Shown: positions 52,209-62,097, numbered from the stretch's first letter. The stretch is DNA of 64,000 bases from Bin87 sp965261195 (GCA_965261195.1 OZ253455.1:4092001-4156000), one strand, 5' to 3'. The notes: generated by a model from the letters alone, not told the origin. Made by a program: numbers and translations.

Positions 52209-53576
52209 TTAGCGCACCAGGGTGCCTCGGATTGCGGAGCCAACGTCGTTGACTTGGGTTACGTCGGACCACTGCTGCACGGCGTCTTCGATGCGTTCTT
52301 CCGACAGCACGCGGCCGACGTTTTCGCGGAACTTGCTGGCGATGTTTTCCATGCCCCAGGGATTTACCTGGCTGCCCAGAATTTCACCGCGCGGGGTTTC
52401 GTGCTCGAAAACTCGCCCATCGTTCAGCGTGATGCGAATGGGCACGCCCTTGGATACGGTGCCGCCACCCTGCTCCCACTTGGACTGCACCCGTAGGGAC
52501 ACCCGTTCCATCATGTCCTGTACGTCAGACTCGGCAATCTTTTCGTTGGTGAAGGTGTCGATGCCGACTTCGCCATCCACCAGCGCCGCCGCCATGTTGT
52601 ACTTGGCGCTGAACTTGCCTTTCAGGTCTGACTCAGGCTCTTCGTACAGCATCACCGTGGAGGCGTAAGACTGCACAACCTCGGCATTGGCGATGTCCTG
52701 ATGCGAAAATTCGTGCTCCCGCATCAGCCCAAAGATGCTGTCCAGCATGGCGTGGTTGCCGCCGCAGGACGGATACTTCTTGATAACCAGCGCGTCCTGC
52801 ACCCGGAAGGGTTTGCCCAGCTGCTGGGCGGCTGCTTCCAGGTCAACGCCCTCTTCCCCGATGACGGTGGCGGTGAAACCCACCGGATGCTCCAGAATCT
52901 GGTCGCCGGCGGTGAAGCCGCGTTGCGCCAGTTGCGCAGCCATCACTCCGTCGCGACAGGTCATGCCGGCGTGCAACGGCTTGGTCATCGTGCCAAAGTT
53001 GTGAATGACGCCGGACGCCATCGAGCCGGCCATGCCCAGCGCCATCGACGTCTGTTGGGCGTCCAGTTTGAGCAGCTTGGCGCAGGCCGCCGCCGCCGCC
53101 AGCCGACCCAGAATAGCAGTGCTGTGGAAGCCGCGGTGCATCTGCTGGCTGTGGTAGTGCGTGGCATAGTCCACCGCCAAACCCACCTCACAACCCACAA
53201 TATAGGCTTCCATCAGGTCGCGGCCGGTGGCGCCGATGCTCTCGCCCAGGGCCAGCAACGCCGGGAAAATCGCAACCGTCGGGTGCCCGAAGCCGCCGAA
53301 GTCGTCGTAGTCCAGCGCGTGACCCATGGTGCCGTTAACCAGCGCCGCGTTCTGCACCGAAGTGCGCTCGCCGGAGGCCAGAATCGTGGCTTCTGCGGTG
53401 CCGCCCAACTCGCCGGCATAGCCGCGGATAATCTCTCCGACTTGCTGCGTGGAGCCGGCCAGAATTACGCCGAGCAGGTCAAAACAGGACTCGTTCGCCA
53501 CCCTGATCGCATCAGGGGGTATGTCCTCGTAGGTAGTATCAACAATCCAATTAGCTACCATTTCCGTTGCGCCCAT
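52209..53576 (-). CDS. MmgE/PrpD-family protein
   Basis: The 455-residue protein starts at the ATG at 53576 behind AAGGAGG. It is related to 2-methylcitrate dehydratase PrpD and iminodisuccinate-processing enzymes. Seen: VANWIVDTTYEDIPPDAIRV, the FDLLGVILAG segment, NGTMGHALDYDDFGGFGHPT (family signature), KPLHAGMTCRDGVMAAQLAQ and YPSCGGNHAMLDSIFGLMRE. Substrate cannot be assigned. It is transcribed leftward, divergent from the NIPSNAP gene. Confidence 0.88.
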   Translation of the reverse strand: MGATEMVANWIVDTTYEDIPPDAIRVANESCFDLLGVILAGSTQQVGEIIRGYAGELGGTAEATILASGERTSVQNAALVNGTMGHALDYDDFGGFGHPTVAIFPALLALGESIGATGRDLMEAYIVGCEVGLAVDYATHYHSQQMHRGFHSTAILGRLAAAAACAKLLKLDAQQTSMALGMAGSMASGVIHNFGTMTKPLHAGMTCRDGVMAAQLAQRGFTAGDQILEHPVGFTATVIGEEGVDLEAAAQQLGKPFRVQDALVIKKYPSCGGNHAMLDSIFGLMREHEFSHQDIANAEVVQSYASTVMLYEEPESDLKGKFSAKYNMAAALVDGEVGIDTFTNEKIAESDVQDMMERVSLRVQSKWEQGGGTVSKGVPIRITLNDGRVFEHETPRGEILGSQVNPWGMENIASKFRENVGRVLSEERIEDAVQQWSDVTQVNDVGSAIRGTLVR

Positions 53577-53965
53577 AGCCAGTAACCTCCTTGTTATGCA
53601 GGCGGAGCTGGTCTCGCCGCCATATTTTGTCGTCTCTGGTCGTTGCAAGCACCGGTCACGCCGGATTGATGCCGATTATATCAACCTGCCCCGGCCAATG
53701 CGAACGATGCGCCGGCAACCTCGGCTGTGCAAAACTGTCATTGCCACACTGCGCTCGCAATGACAGCAGGCCGGTTCGGTTTGGCGAGTGTGTACGCATG
53801 GACCCCAATCATGGCGGACCGCCTTGCCGCTACTTGCGCCATTCTGCTAGACTGCCAGCGCTGACGACCATGCACCTGGCGCGCCGCCAGTTCAACTTTG
53901 CTGCGAGCCGGCGTTTGGTGCGAGCCGGCGTTGGCGAAATATTGCACACACGGAGGTGCGGTTAC
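53577..53965. other. divergent intergenic region
   Basis: About 390 bp lie between mmgE/prpD and the NIPSNAP gene. It includes a CATTGCCACACTGCGCTCGCAATGAC repeat trace at about 53737-53763 and a short CGGCGTTTGGTGCGAGCCGGCGTTGG-type direct repeat at 53909-53934. No clear promoter pair was found. Confidence 0.4.
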
Positions 53966-54583
53966 ATGATTTACGAAGTCCGGACTTACGACCTCAAGCC
54001 CGGCGGAGTTCCCATCTTTGAAGATGCCTTCGCCAAAGCCCTGCCCCATCGCGAAAAGTATTCCAAGCTGGCGGCCTTCTTTCACACCGAAATTGGCCCG
54101 CTGAATCAGGTTATCCACATCTGGCCCTACGAGAGCCTCGACGAGCGCGAGGAAGTACGCGGCGCCGCTAGCAAGGACGCCAACTGGCCTCCGGATAGCC
54201 AGGGCACCATCCAGCACATGGAGTCTGAGGTGTACCACCCGGCGCCCTTCATGCGCCCCATGGGCGGCGGGCAGAAGCTGGGCAATATCTACGAGATGCG
54301 AATTTACGAGTACCAGAACGGAACGATGCCCAAGGTGCTGGACATCTGGTCGGCCGCCATCGAGCATCGGGAAAAGTTCTCGCCGCTGGCCGCCGGCTTG
54401 TACTCTGAATTCGGCGGGTTGAACAAGTGGGTCCACATCTGGCCCTACGCCGACTTGGCGGATCGGGACAAGACTCGCGCGGAAGCCTCGTCCTCGCCGC
54501 ATTGGCCACCGCCCACCCGGGAATTCCTAGTCGGTCAGGAGACCAAGATACTGGTGCCGGCGGCGTTCTCTCCGCAAGCGTAG
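53966..54583 (+). CDS. tandem NIPSNAP-family protein
   Basis: It has 205 residues from the ATG at 53966 with GGAGGTG upstream. Two repeats of the dimeric ferredoxin-like domain are seen: MIYEVRTYDLKPGGVPIFED with IGPLNQVIHIWPYESLDERE, and YEMRIYEYQNGTMPKVLDIW with FGGLNKWVHIWPYADLADRD. NIPSNAP proteins are small alpha-beta barrels of uncertain function, common in this kind of genome. Confidence 0.88.
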   Translation: MIYEVRTYDLKPGGVPIFEDAFAKALPHREKYSKLAAFFHTEIGPLNQVIHIWPYESLDEREEVRGAASKDANWPPDSQGTIQHMESEVYHPAPFMRPMGGGQKLGNIYEMRIYEYQNGTMPKVLDIWSAAIEHREKFSPLAAGLYSEFGGLNKWVHIWPYADLADRDKTRAEASSSPHWPPPTREFLVGQETKILVPAAFSPQA

Positions 54584-54649
54584 TTTAGCGACACCGGCTA
54601 TTGGCATAGTAAGGTAGCGTTCCTTTTTGGTTGGTTTGGAAGGAACGCC

Positions 54650-54760
54650 CCCTCACCCCAGCCTCTCTCCCCGTCGCGGGAGAGGGGGTTTGCAATTTGC
54701 AATACGACCTAAATTGCAACGCTACCGTTGCAGTAGGGGCGAATAATTATTCGTCCCTAC
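54650..54760. repeat. two intergenic palindromic repeats
   Basis: 54650-54688 is a relative of the CCTCACCC...CTCTCCC repeat with a different loop. At 54733-54760 a 28-bp near-perfect palindrome (GTAGGGGCGAATAATTATTC onward) has only two mismatched positions. Both lie between NIPSNAP and the LLM oxidoreductase gene. Confidence 0.7.
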
Positions 54761-54838
54761 TTTGCTATAATCAGCATCTATCCATTGACTTGTTGAACCG
54801 TCCTGCGTCGGCAGGGCACACCATAGAGGTTAGCATCC

Positions 54839-55684
54839 ATGAATATTGGCATTGCGATGTTTGTTACTCAATCGTCCATTGACGTCGCCGAGTTGGCGCA
54901 AGCTTGCGAAGCTCACGGGTTTGAATCGCTTTGGGTTCCGGAACACCCGGCCATCCCCGCCGGCCCCAAGTCGCCCTGGCCGGGATCCCCCGATGGCACA
55001 ATCCCGCAGATGTACTACGAATGCGTTGACCCTTTCGTTGCGCTGGGACGGGCTTCTGCGGTAACGTCCACGCTCAAACTGGGTACCGGCATTTGCCTCG
55101 TGCCGGAACGCAATCCGATCCTGCTGGCCAAAGAAATAGCCACCCTGGACCACTTCAGTGACGGGCGTTTCCTCTTCGGCATCGGCACCGGCTGGCTGCG
55201 GGAAGAAACCGAGCTATTCGGCATCGAATTCTCCCAGCGCATCGGTTACACCCGCGAGTCCATTCAGGCCATGAAAGAACTGTGGACCAAAGACGCGGGT
55301 GAATTCCACGGTAAATACATCGACTTCCCGCCCATCTACTCATCGCCCAAACCGGTGCAGAAACCGCACCCTCCGGTGTTGATTGGCGGCCGCGCCAGGA
55401 ATGTCTTCCGCCGCGTGGTTTCCTGGGGCGACGGCTGGATGCCCAACCGCATCACGCCGGAAGAACTGCGGGAAGGCCGCCAGGAAATCGCACGTCTGGC
55501 CGCGGATGCCGGCCGTGACCCTGACTCGATAGAAGTATCCGTCTTCGGCCAGCCCGCCGACCCCGAAATTCTGAAAGCCTTTGAGGACGCCGGCGCGGCG
55601 CGGGCCATGGTGTTTGCCGATAGCGCTCCCCGAGACGCGGCCCTGCGCCAGGTGGACGACTTCGCTAAAAAACTGCTTACCTGA
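54839..55684 (+). CDS. LLM-class (F420-type) oxidoreductase
   Basis: The 281-residue TIM-barrel oxidoreductase belongs to the luciferase-like family. Typical segments are AQACEAHGFESLWVPEHPAI, LKLGTGICLVPERNPILLAK, ATLDHFSDGRFLFGIGTGWL, EELWT-like MKELWTKDAGEFHGKYIDFP and PKPVQKPHPPVLIGGRARNV. The last features match the TIGR03619-type F420-dependent group. Its substrate is unknown. A SnoaL-like gene follows 19 bp downstream. Confidence 0.88.
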   Translation: MNIGIAMFVTQSSIDVAELAQACEAHGFESLWVPEHPAIPAGPKSPWPGSPDGTIPQMYYECVDPFVALGRASAVTSTLKLGTGICLVPERNPILLAKEIATLDHFSDGRFLFGIGTGWLREETELFGIEFSQRIGYTRESIQAMKELWTKDAGEFHGKYIDFPPIYSSPKPVQKPHPPVLIGGRARNVFRRVVSWGDGWMPNRITPEELREGRQEIARLAADAGRDPDSIEVSVFGQPADPEILKAFEDAGAARAMVFADSAPRDAALRQVDDFAKKLLT

Positions 55685-55703
55685 CCACGAGTGGATTATC
55701 CAG

Positions 55704-56099
55704 ATGACGCCACAACCCGACGAAATTCAGTCTCTGAAAGACGCCAACCAGCGTTTCTACGACGCCTTTGGCTCGCTGGACATCGCTGAGATGGACGCGG
55801 TCTGCGAGCGGTCGGAGCGGGCGCTTTGCGTCCACCCAGGCTGGCAGCCCATCGTGGGCTGGACCGACATCCGCCGCTCCTGGCAAAGCATTTTCAACGG
55901 CGCCGCCCTGATGCACTTCAACATTCACTACGTTCACGTGGCCGTTGAGGGCAACTGCGGGTTCGTCACCTGCGTGGAAAGCATTACCAGCGTGGTGCAG
56001 GGCCAGGCCCAGGGTTTTGGGGTGCTGGCCACCAACATCTTCGTCCTGTCCGGCGACGACTGGCTGGTCATGGCGCACCACGGTTCGCCGCGTCTTTAG
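55704..56099 (+). CDS. SnoaL/NTF2-like protein
   Basis: The 131-residue protein starts at the ATG at 55704. It has the cone-shaped NTF2 fold pattern: LKDANQRFYDAFGSLDIAEM, HPGWQPIVGWTDIRRSWQSI and FGVLATNIFVLSGDDWLVMA, ending in HHGSP. Such proteins are small hydrolases, isomerases or domains of unknown function. It probably shares an operon with the LLM oxidoreductase. Confidence 0.82.
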   Translation: MTPQPDEIQSLKDANQRFYDAFGSLDIAEMDAVCERSERALCVHPGWQPIVGWTDIRRSWQSIFNGAALMHFNIHYVHVAVEGNCGFVTCVESITSVVQGQAQGFGVLATNIFVLSGDDWLVMAHHGSPRL

Positions 56100-56273
56100 G
56101 CCGGCTCGCGGCCGACGCCGCCGAGCCTGGCTATGTCGGGGATAGCTATGTCGGGGATGGCGACGGGCGGGGATGGCGACGGGCGCCACGCTACCCGGCT
56201 GGCAGTTTGCCTGGCTCCCAGTCCAAAAGGCGCAATGTTGCCAGGGGTTAGAAATGCTGCCAGGGGTTGAGAA

Positions 56274-57524
56274 ATGAGCGCCAAACCCACCACCGCAATA
56301 GCTGACCTGTCGCCAACCGACCGCAACCTGTGGCAAGCCATCGTGTCGGAAGCGTTGGCCCACCTGACCTACACCGCCTACGCGCACAAGGCTATGGAGG
56401 ACGGGTTGCCCGAGGTAGCGCAGGTCTTCCAGGAGGTTGCCGGCGCTGAAACCATTCACGGCATCAATCACCTCCGCGTATCCGGCGACATCGCGGACAC
56501 CGAAACCAATCTGACCAAAGTCATTGCCGGTGAAACCCGGGAATACAGCCGTATGTATCCCCGCATGATCCAGCAGGCGCACGACGAGGGCCGCACCGAC
56601 GCCGTGCGCGCCTTCACTCTGGCGATGGAACGCGAAAAAGTCCACCAGACCGCATTCACCAACGCGCTGGACGCTTTGCATTCCGCGACGGCCCGCGACG
56701 GCAACGCCGGCCGCATCGCTCAGACTCAATCCGATGCCAACGCCGTCGAACCTGCACTAGCGACATCGCCCGGAGAGGCGGTCACCCCCGACCTGGACAC
56801 CTACATCACGGCGGCCATGGAAGTGGACCGGGAACCCTTCCGCGTGGCAAACCTGGGGCGTCTGCGCGAAGTGGTGTTCGGGGCGCAGGACGGCATCATC
56901 AGCACTGTTGCACTGACCACGTCGGTAGCGGCGGCAGTGGGCTCCACTGCCACGGTGCTGGTTGCTGGGCTGGCGGCGATTACCGCCGGCATCATCAGCA
57001 TGGCCGCCGGCGCCTATCTCGGTTCCCGCGCCGAGCAGGATGTTCGCGATGGAGAGATTGCCCGAGAACTGCGCGAGCTGGAAGAGAAGCCGGCCGAGGA
57101 GTTCGCTGAGCTCGTCATCCTGTTGCAACGCGAGGGACAGACCTACGAAAACGCCGTGCACCTGGCCAACGACATCGCTCAGGACCAAACCCTCTGGCTG
57201 AACACCCTGCTGGAAAAGGAACTCGGCATCAGCCCGGACATCAGCGGCAGCCCGGTCAAAGACGCGCTGGTGATGGGCGTCTCCTTCGGGTTGTCGGCAA
57301 TCCTGCCGATTGCTCCCTACTTCTTCCTCGATGTCAGCCCCGTAGCCATCGGGTTGTCGATCGGTTTGTCCCTAGCCGGCCTGTTTGCGCTGGGATTGAC
57401 CAAAGGCCGCATCGTGCGCAAGTCGCCCCTACTGCAAGGACTGGAGATACTCGGCATCGGCGCTGCATCAGCCGCCCTGGGATACGCGCTGGGCGAGTTG
57501 CTCCCGCCGGTGCTGGGATTCTGA
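56274..57524 (+). CDS. ferritin-like/VIT1 fusion protein (MbfA type)
   Basis: It is a 416-residue membrane protein. Residues of about 15-140 are a rubrerythrin-like four-helix domain with Glu/His metal ligands (EALAHLTYTAYAHKA, EVAGAETIHGINHLRV, EREKVHQTAF). Residues of about 190-416 are a VIT1/CCC1 domain (LREVVFGAQDGIISTVALTT, AITAGIISMAAGAYLGSRAE, and three further helices). Fusions of this kind export ferrous iron or manganese in bacteria. An Ala/Glu linker joins the parts. Confidence 0.87.
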   Translation: MSAKPTTAIADLSPTDRNLWQAIVSEALAHLTYTAYAHKAMEDGLPEVAQVFQEVAGAETIHGINHLRVSGDIADTETNLTKVIAGETREYSRMYPRMIQQAHDEGRTDAVRAFTLAMEREKVHQTAFTNALDALHSATARDGNAGRIAQTQSDANAVEPALATSPGEAVTPDLDTYITAAMEVDREPFRVANLGRLREVVFGAQDGIISTVALTTSVAAAVGSTATVLVAGLAAITAGIISMAAGAYLGSRAEQDVRDGEIARELRELEEKPAEEFAELVILLQREGQTYENAVHLANDIAQDQTLWLNTLLEKELGISPDISGSPVKDALVMGVSFGLSAILPIAPYFFLDVSPVAIGLSIGLSLAGLFALGLTKGRIVRKSPLLQGLEILGIGAASAALGYALGELLPPVLGF

Positions 57525-57555
57525 GCGACCATCCGGGTGCATCCCGGCACAGCGA

Positions 57556-58458
57556 CTAATCGAAGCGAGACAGCAGGCCACGCACGGCAGCCAGGAAGTC
57601 GGGCGGGTTGTCGCCCTGCACCAGGTGCCCGGCGTTCGCCACGGTAACCGTCGTGCAGTCGGGATGCTCCGCTGCCATCTTCACCATCGTTTCGTCCGCG
57701 AAAATATCGCTGCGTTCGCCCCGCACCACCAGTGCCGGGCAATCAATTTTGCGCCAGCCGGCCCACAGTTGCTCCGGCGTCCAGGCAGCAGCGCGGAACC
57801 CTTGCACTCGCATCGCTTGGTCGTACTTCCACGTCCACTTGCCATCTTCGCGCTGGCGAATGCTGTATTTCAACGCGCCCATCGTCTGCTCGCGGTTGCG
57901 GCCCGTGTACTCCATCACCCGTTGGGCAAACTCCTCCAGTGTATCCAGCTCGTCCGGCAGTTCGCGGAACTCCTGGATTCGGTTCTGACCACGCCTTTGC
58001 GTTTCCGGACCGGTGTCCACAATCGTCAGCGACCGCAGCAGCCCCGGCCGGCCGGACGCCCAGGCCAGGCTGTTGCGCCCGCCCATCGAATGGCCCATCA
58101 GGTGGAAGTCGCGCAGTCCCAGCGCCTTGATGAAACCGTCCACGTCCTGAACGTAAATGTCAGTGGAATAGTCGCCATTGGGTGACCAGTCCGTGTCCCC
58201 GTGGCCCCGTTGATCCAACGCCAGAACGTGGTAATCCACCGACAGTGGCAGGCTGATGAAGTCCCAGCTGTGAGCCTGTTGACTGATCCCGTGCAGCATC
58301 ACAATCGTTGGCAGGTCGGGATTGCCCCATTCCAGATAGTGCAGATTCAGCCCGTTGGCTTTCACGAACCGGTCCACCGGCTCGTTTTCCACCGTGAACG
58401 GGACACCCATACGGCGCGCCGCCTCATGCAATGACAACCCCAGGGAATGCGACGCCAT
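57556..58458 (-). CDS. alpha/beta hydrolase
   Basis: It has 300 residues from the ATG at 58458 (GGAGG upstream; a frame extension to 58500 is unlikely). Oxyanion region PTIVMLHGISQQAHSWDF, nucleophile elbow LMGHSMGGRNSLAW with Ser, acid near VVRGERSDIF and His in ANAGHLVQGDNPP. Substrate unknown. It converges on the ferritin/VIT1 gene. Confidence 0.88.
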   Translation of the reverse strand: MASHSLGLSLHEAARRMGVPFTVENEPVDRFVKANGLNLHYLEWGNPDLPTIVMLHGISQQAHSWDFISLPLSVDYHVLALDQRGHGDTDWSPNGDYSTDIYVQDVDGFIKALGLRDFHLMGHSMGGRNSLAWASGRPGLLRSLTIVDTGPETQRRGQNRIQEFRELPDELDTLEEFAQRVMEYTGRNREQTMGALKYSIRQREDGKWTWKYDQAMRVQGFRAAAWTPEQLWAGWRKIDCPALVVRGERSDIFADETMVKMAAEHPDCTTVTVANAGHLVQGDNPPDFLAAVRGLLSRFD

Positions 58459-58703
58459 ACGGCCAACCTCCAGCGTGAATATCCAACAATGTGCTGCCAT
58501 ATTACCACGCCGCCGCCGTCATTTTCCCAGTCCTTTTGCCCCGCGGCGGCAACCTCACGGACGCCGCTGTGCAACGGCCCCAACCCAGCGCCAACCAGGT
58601 TTGAGCAGGCAACGCATTTCTTGACTTTGCCTATACCCGACATTAGGATGTAATAAGGGTAAACATATCTCGAGCGCGCGCTCGGACGGACTTGGGAGGG
58701 TCT

Positions 58704-60251
58704 ATGACACTACTTATTATCCTGTCCGTCCTTGCGGCAGCGGGGTTAACAACAGGAATCGGAGCAGTCGCCTGGCTGCTGATTAGCACTAAAAAAGACG
58801 GTAACAAATTGCAACGCAGCCGCGAGGAGGCTGCATACGCTGTCGAACAGGCCGAGGCTGAAAAGCGCAGCATCATCCTGGCAGCCCAGGAAGAAGCGCT
58901 GAAAATCAGGGAATCCGGCGACCAGGAAATCACCGATCAACGACGCGAATTGAACCAGCTAGAGCGTCGTTATATCCAACGTGAAGAACAACTCGACCAG
59001 AAAACGGCTACCCTGACGGCTACCCTGGATGGGAAGGAAACGGAGCTAAAAAACCGGGAATCCCAGGCCAATTCCGCCATGCAGAAAGCCGAAGAAATCA
59101 AGCAACAACACACCCGCGAACTGGAACGTATTGCGTCTTTAACCATTGACGAAGCACGCAACATCGTGCTCAAGCGCAGTGAAGAGGAAGCCTCCCACGA
59201 CCTGGCTCGCCGCTATTACGAGCTGGAGAAGGAGCACCAGTCCAGGGCTGACGAAAACGCCCGGCGCATCGTTACACTCGCCATCAACCGTCTCGCTACC
59301 GACGTAGTGTCAGAAAGCACTACCGCTGTTGTTTCCCTGCCCAACGATGAGATGAAGGGTCGTCTCATCGGCCGCGAAGGACGTAACATACGGGCTCTGG
59401 AAGCCCAAACCGGTGTCGACATTATCGTTGACGACACCCCGGGCATCGTCACGTTGTCGTGCTTTGACCCGGTGCGCCGTGAAATCGCCAGACTGGCGCT
59501 CACCCAACTGGTGAAGGACGGGCGCATCCAGCCCGCCCGCATCGAAGAGAGTGTCAACCGGGCAATTCGCGACATCGAAGAAACCATGTGGAAGGCCGGC
59601 GAAGAGGCTACCTTTGAAGTGGGCGTCAGCGGGCTGGACCCGGAATTGATCCGACTGCTGGGCCGGCTCAAATTCCGCTACAGCTACGGTGAAAACGTAC
59701 TGACCCACTCCATCGAAGTCGGCCTGCTGTCCGGTATGTTGGCTGCGGAGGTCGGCGCCAATATGCAGGTGGCGCGCTCCGGCGGCCTGTTGCACGACAT
59801 TGGTAAGGCAATGACCCATGAAATCCCCGGCCCACACGCCGAAATCGGCTACGACCTTACCACCCGCAACGGGGTCACCCGGGTCGTTTCCAACTGCGTA
59901 CTGGAGCACCACGACGACGAACACACCAGCATCGAATCTTTCCTGGTCGCCGCTGCGGACGGCATCAGCGCCGCCCGGCCCGGGGCTCGCAAAGAATCCA
60001 TCGAGCAGTACACCAGGCGGCTGCGTGAGCTGGAAGACATCGCCAACAGCTTTGAGGGTGTGCAGCGCTCTTTCGCGATCCAGGCCGGCCGCGAAGTCCG
60101 CGTGATGGTCAGTCCCACCGACGTGGACGATGTGGCCTGCGCCACCCTGGCGCGTAATATCGCCGGCAGGGTTTCCCAGGACTTGCAGTTCCCCGGCCAG
60201 ATTAAGGTTACGGTGATACGGGAGACGCGCGAGGAAAGCATCGCCCGCTAA
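58704..60251 (+). CDS. rny: ribonuclease Y
   Basis: This membrane-anchored endoribonuclease initiates mRNA decay. It has 515 residues from the ATG at 58704 (GGGAGGG upstream). An N-terminal membrane span (LLIILSVLAAAGLTTGIGAV) is followed by a long Glu/Lys/Gln coiled coil to about residue 190. Then comes a KH domain (MKGRLIGREGRNIRALEAQT) and an HD domain (LTHSIEVGLLSGMLAAEVGA and LLHDIGKAMTHE), with the C-terminal EARVMV-type REVRVMVSPTDVDDV. Order and length fit the family. A YmdB-like phosphoesterase follows, as is common. Confidence 0.95.
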   Translation: MTLLIILSVLAAAGLTTGIGAVAWLLISTKKDGNKLQRSREEAAYAVEQAEAEKRSIILAAQEEALKIRESGDQEITDQRRELNQLERRYIQREEQLDQKTATLTATLDGKETELKNRESQANSAMQKAEEIKQQHTRELERIASLTIDEARNIVLKRSEEEASHDLARRYYELEKEHQSRADENARRIVTLAINRLATDVVSESTTAVVSLPNDEMKGRLIGREGRNIRALEAQTGVDIIVDDTPGIVTLSCFDPVRREIARLALTQLVKDGRIQPARIEESVNRAIRDIEETMWKAGEEATFEVGVSGLDPELIRLLGRLKFRYSYGENVLTHSIEVGLLSGMLAAEVGANMQVARSGGLLHDIGKAMTHEIPGPHAEIGYDLTTRNGVTRVVSNCVLEHHDDEHTSIESFLVAAADGISAARPGARKESIEQYTRRLRELEDIANSFEGVQRSFAIQAGREVRVMVSPTDVDDVACATLARNIAGRVSQDLQFPGQIKVTVIRETREESIAR

Positions 60252-60283
60252 CCAATTCCAGTCTGGTCTGGCACCGGATTTGA

Positions 60284-60315
60284 GGGTCCGAAGCGTCCCC
60301 GGCTGCTTCGGACCC
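60284..60315 (+). terminator. hairpin between rny and the phosphoesterase gene
   Basis: GGGTCCGAAGC (60284-60294) and GCTTCGGACCC (60305-60315) form a perfect 11-bp stem with a 10-nt loop, 32 bp after the rny stop. No strong T run follows (ATTACTTTGG), so it may be a processing or partial-termination site. Confidence 0.5.
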
Positions 60316-60364
60316 ATTACTTTGGCCGAAGAATACCTTGTTGACTTGGGAGATAACCACCACC

Positions 60365-61138
60365 ATGCGAGTGATGATGATTGGCGACATAATCGGCAAA
60401 CCCGGTCGGCAAGCTCTGGCTCGCCTGCTGCCGGGACTACGCCGGGATCTGAACATCGACCTGGTGACCGCCAACGCCGAGAACACCGCTGGCGGGTTTG
60501 GATTAACCCCCAAAACGGCCCAGGAACTCCTCGACGCCGGCGTCGATGTGATGACTTCGGGCAACCACATTTGGGACAAGAAGGAAATCCTGCCCCACTT
60601 CGACGAATTCCCGTTGCTGCGTCCGGCCAACTACTTTGGCGCACCCGGCCGGGGTTGGTTAATGCAAGGGGATGTCATGGTGCTGAACCTGCAGGGTCGT
60701 GTTTTCATGCCCCCAATCGACTGCCCGTTTCGCGAAGCCGACCAGAGATTGGACGAGGCTCAGCAAGCGTTAGGTCAACCTCCCAAGTTCGTAATCGTGG
60801 ATTTTCACGCCGAAGCCACCTCGGAGAAACAGGGCCTGGGATGGTATCTGGATGGCCGCGTCAGCGCAGTCGTAGGCACCCACACCCACGTTGGCACTGC
60901 CGACACGCGCATCCTGCCCGGCGGCACCGCTTACGTCAGCGACCTGGGCATGACCGGCCCCCTGAATTCAGTGATCGGAACCGAGCGGGCGCCGGTGCTG
61001 GAAAAATTCCGCACCGGTTTGCCGCAGCGTTTCGAGCCGGCCGACGGCCCCTGCATTCTAAACTCGGTACTGATAGACATTGATGACGATTCGGGGCGCG
61101 CCGTCGACATAGTCAGAATTGACCGCGCTGTAGACTAA
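60365..61138 (+). CDS. YmdB-type metallophosphoesterase (TIGR00282)
   Basis: The 257-residue phosphodiesterase starts at the ATG at 60365. Motifs: MIGDIIGKPGRQAL, NAENTAGGFGLTPKTAQELL, TSGNHIWDKKEILPHF, FHAEATSEKQGLGWYLDGRV and GTHTHVGTADTRILPGGTAY, the metal ligands of the YmdB family. In Bacillus the homologue hydrolyses 2',3'-cyclic nucleotides and genetically interacts with rny. Adjacent rny supports the call. Confidence 0.9.
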   Translation: MRVMMIGDIIGKPGRQALARLLPGLRRDLNIDLVTANAENTAGGFGLTPKTAQELLDAGVDVMTSGNHIWDKKEILPHFDEFPLLRPANYFGAPGRGWLMQGDVMVLNLQGRVFMPPIDCPFREADQRLDEAQQALGQPPKFVIVDFHAEATSEKQGLGWYLDGRVSAVVGTHTHVGTADTRILPGGTAYVSDLGMTGPLNSVIGTERAPVLEKFRTGLPQRFEPADGPCILNSVLIDIDDDSGRAVDIVRIDRAVD

Positions 61139-61173
61139 CTCCTGCACTCCTTCGCAACCTTCCTGGAGCACTG

Positions 61174-62046
61174 ATGCCCATCACCGTTGACCTCCATATG
61201 CACACCACCGCGTCCGACGGCCGTTTGACGCCGACGGAATTGGTGCAGTTGGCCGCATCCAAAGGCCTGCGAACCATCTCGGTTTCCGACCATGACACCA
61301 CCGCCGGCCTGGTCGAAGCGCAGCGTGCCGTTGACGCCATTCCGGGTATGCGGTTGATTCCAGGCGTCGAACTGAGTTGCGATGTACCCGGCGGCGAAGT
61401 GCATATGCTGGGTTATTTCATGGACGTGAACGACCCGGGGTTTCAGGACATCCTGTCTACCTTCCGAGAGGGTCGGCTGGCCCGCGGCGAGGGGATGGTC
61501 AAGAAGTTGGCCGAGTTCGGTATGCACATCGAATGGGAGCGGGTGCTGGAAATCGCCGGCGATGCTTCGGTAGGGCGGCCACACGTCGCCGACGCCCTGG
61601 TTGAAGCCGGATATTTCAAAGAGCGTTCAGACGCGTTTCGAGAATATCTGGGACGCAACGGCAAGGCTTACGTGGAGCGCAGCAAACTAACGCCCCCCGA
61701 TGCGGTGAAGCTGCTGAACGATGTTGGCGGCGTCGCCGTTTTCGCCCACCCCTGGTTCGAGCGCCGCGGCAATGAACCCGAACCTGAACAATCTCTCATC
61801 GAAACGGTTGAAGAGTTGAAAGCCGCTGGCTTGCACGGCATGGAAGTGCATTACTCCATGTACGACGAGGCAACCGTCGATTGGCTGGCTGACGTGGCGA
61901 GGGCTTACGACCTGATACCATGCGGCGGCAGCGACTACCACCACAGCGGCAATTCCAAAGAACCACTCCCTGGCGTAAACGGCCCGCCGCTGGAATCGGT
62001 TGAACGCCTGGAAGAAGCCGCCCGTCGGTTGGCAGCCGCACGCTAG
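61174..62046 (+). CDS. PHP-domain phosphoesterase
   Basis: This 290-residue metal-dependent phosphoesterase of the PHP family is possibly a 3',5'-bisphosphate nucleotidase or RNase AM type. Ligand motifs are VDLHMHTTASDGRLTPTELV, ISVSDHDTTAGL, GVELSCDVPGGEVHMLGYFM, VFAHPWFERRG and CGGSDYHHSGN. It is 36 bp from the preceding gene and co-directional with it. Confidence 0.9.
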   Translation: MPITVDLHMHTTASDGRLTPTELVQLAASKGLRTISVSDHDTTAGLVEAQRAVDAIPGMRLIPGVELSCDVPGGEVHMLGYFMDVNDPGFQDILSTFREGRLARGEGMVKKLAEFGMHIEWERVLEIAGDASVGRPHVADALVEAGYFKERSDAFREYLGRNGKAYVERSKLTPPDAVKLLNDVGGVAVFAHPWFERRGNEPEPEQSLIETVEELKAAGLHGMEVHYSMYDEATVDWLADVARAYDLIPCGGSDYHHSGNSKEPLPGVNGPPLESVERLEEAARRLAAAR

Positions 62047-62097
62047 TCGCCCCAGCACCTTGGGCTAGAATGCTAACGCCATAACCACCCAGGCCCC

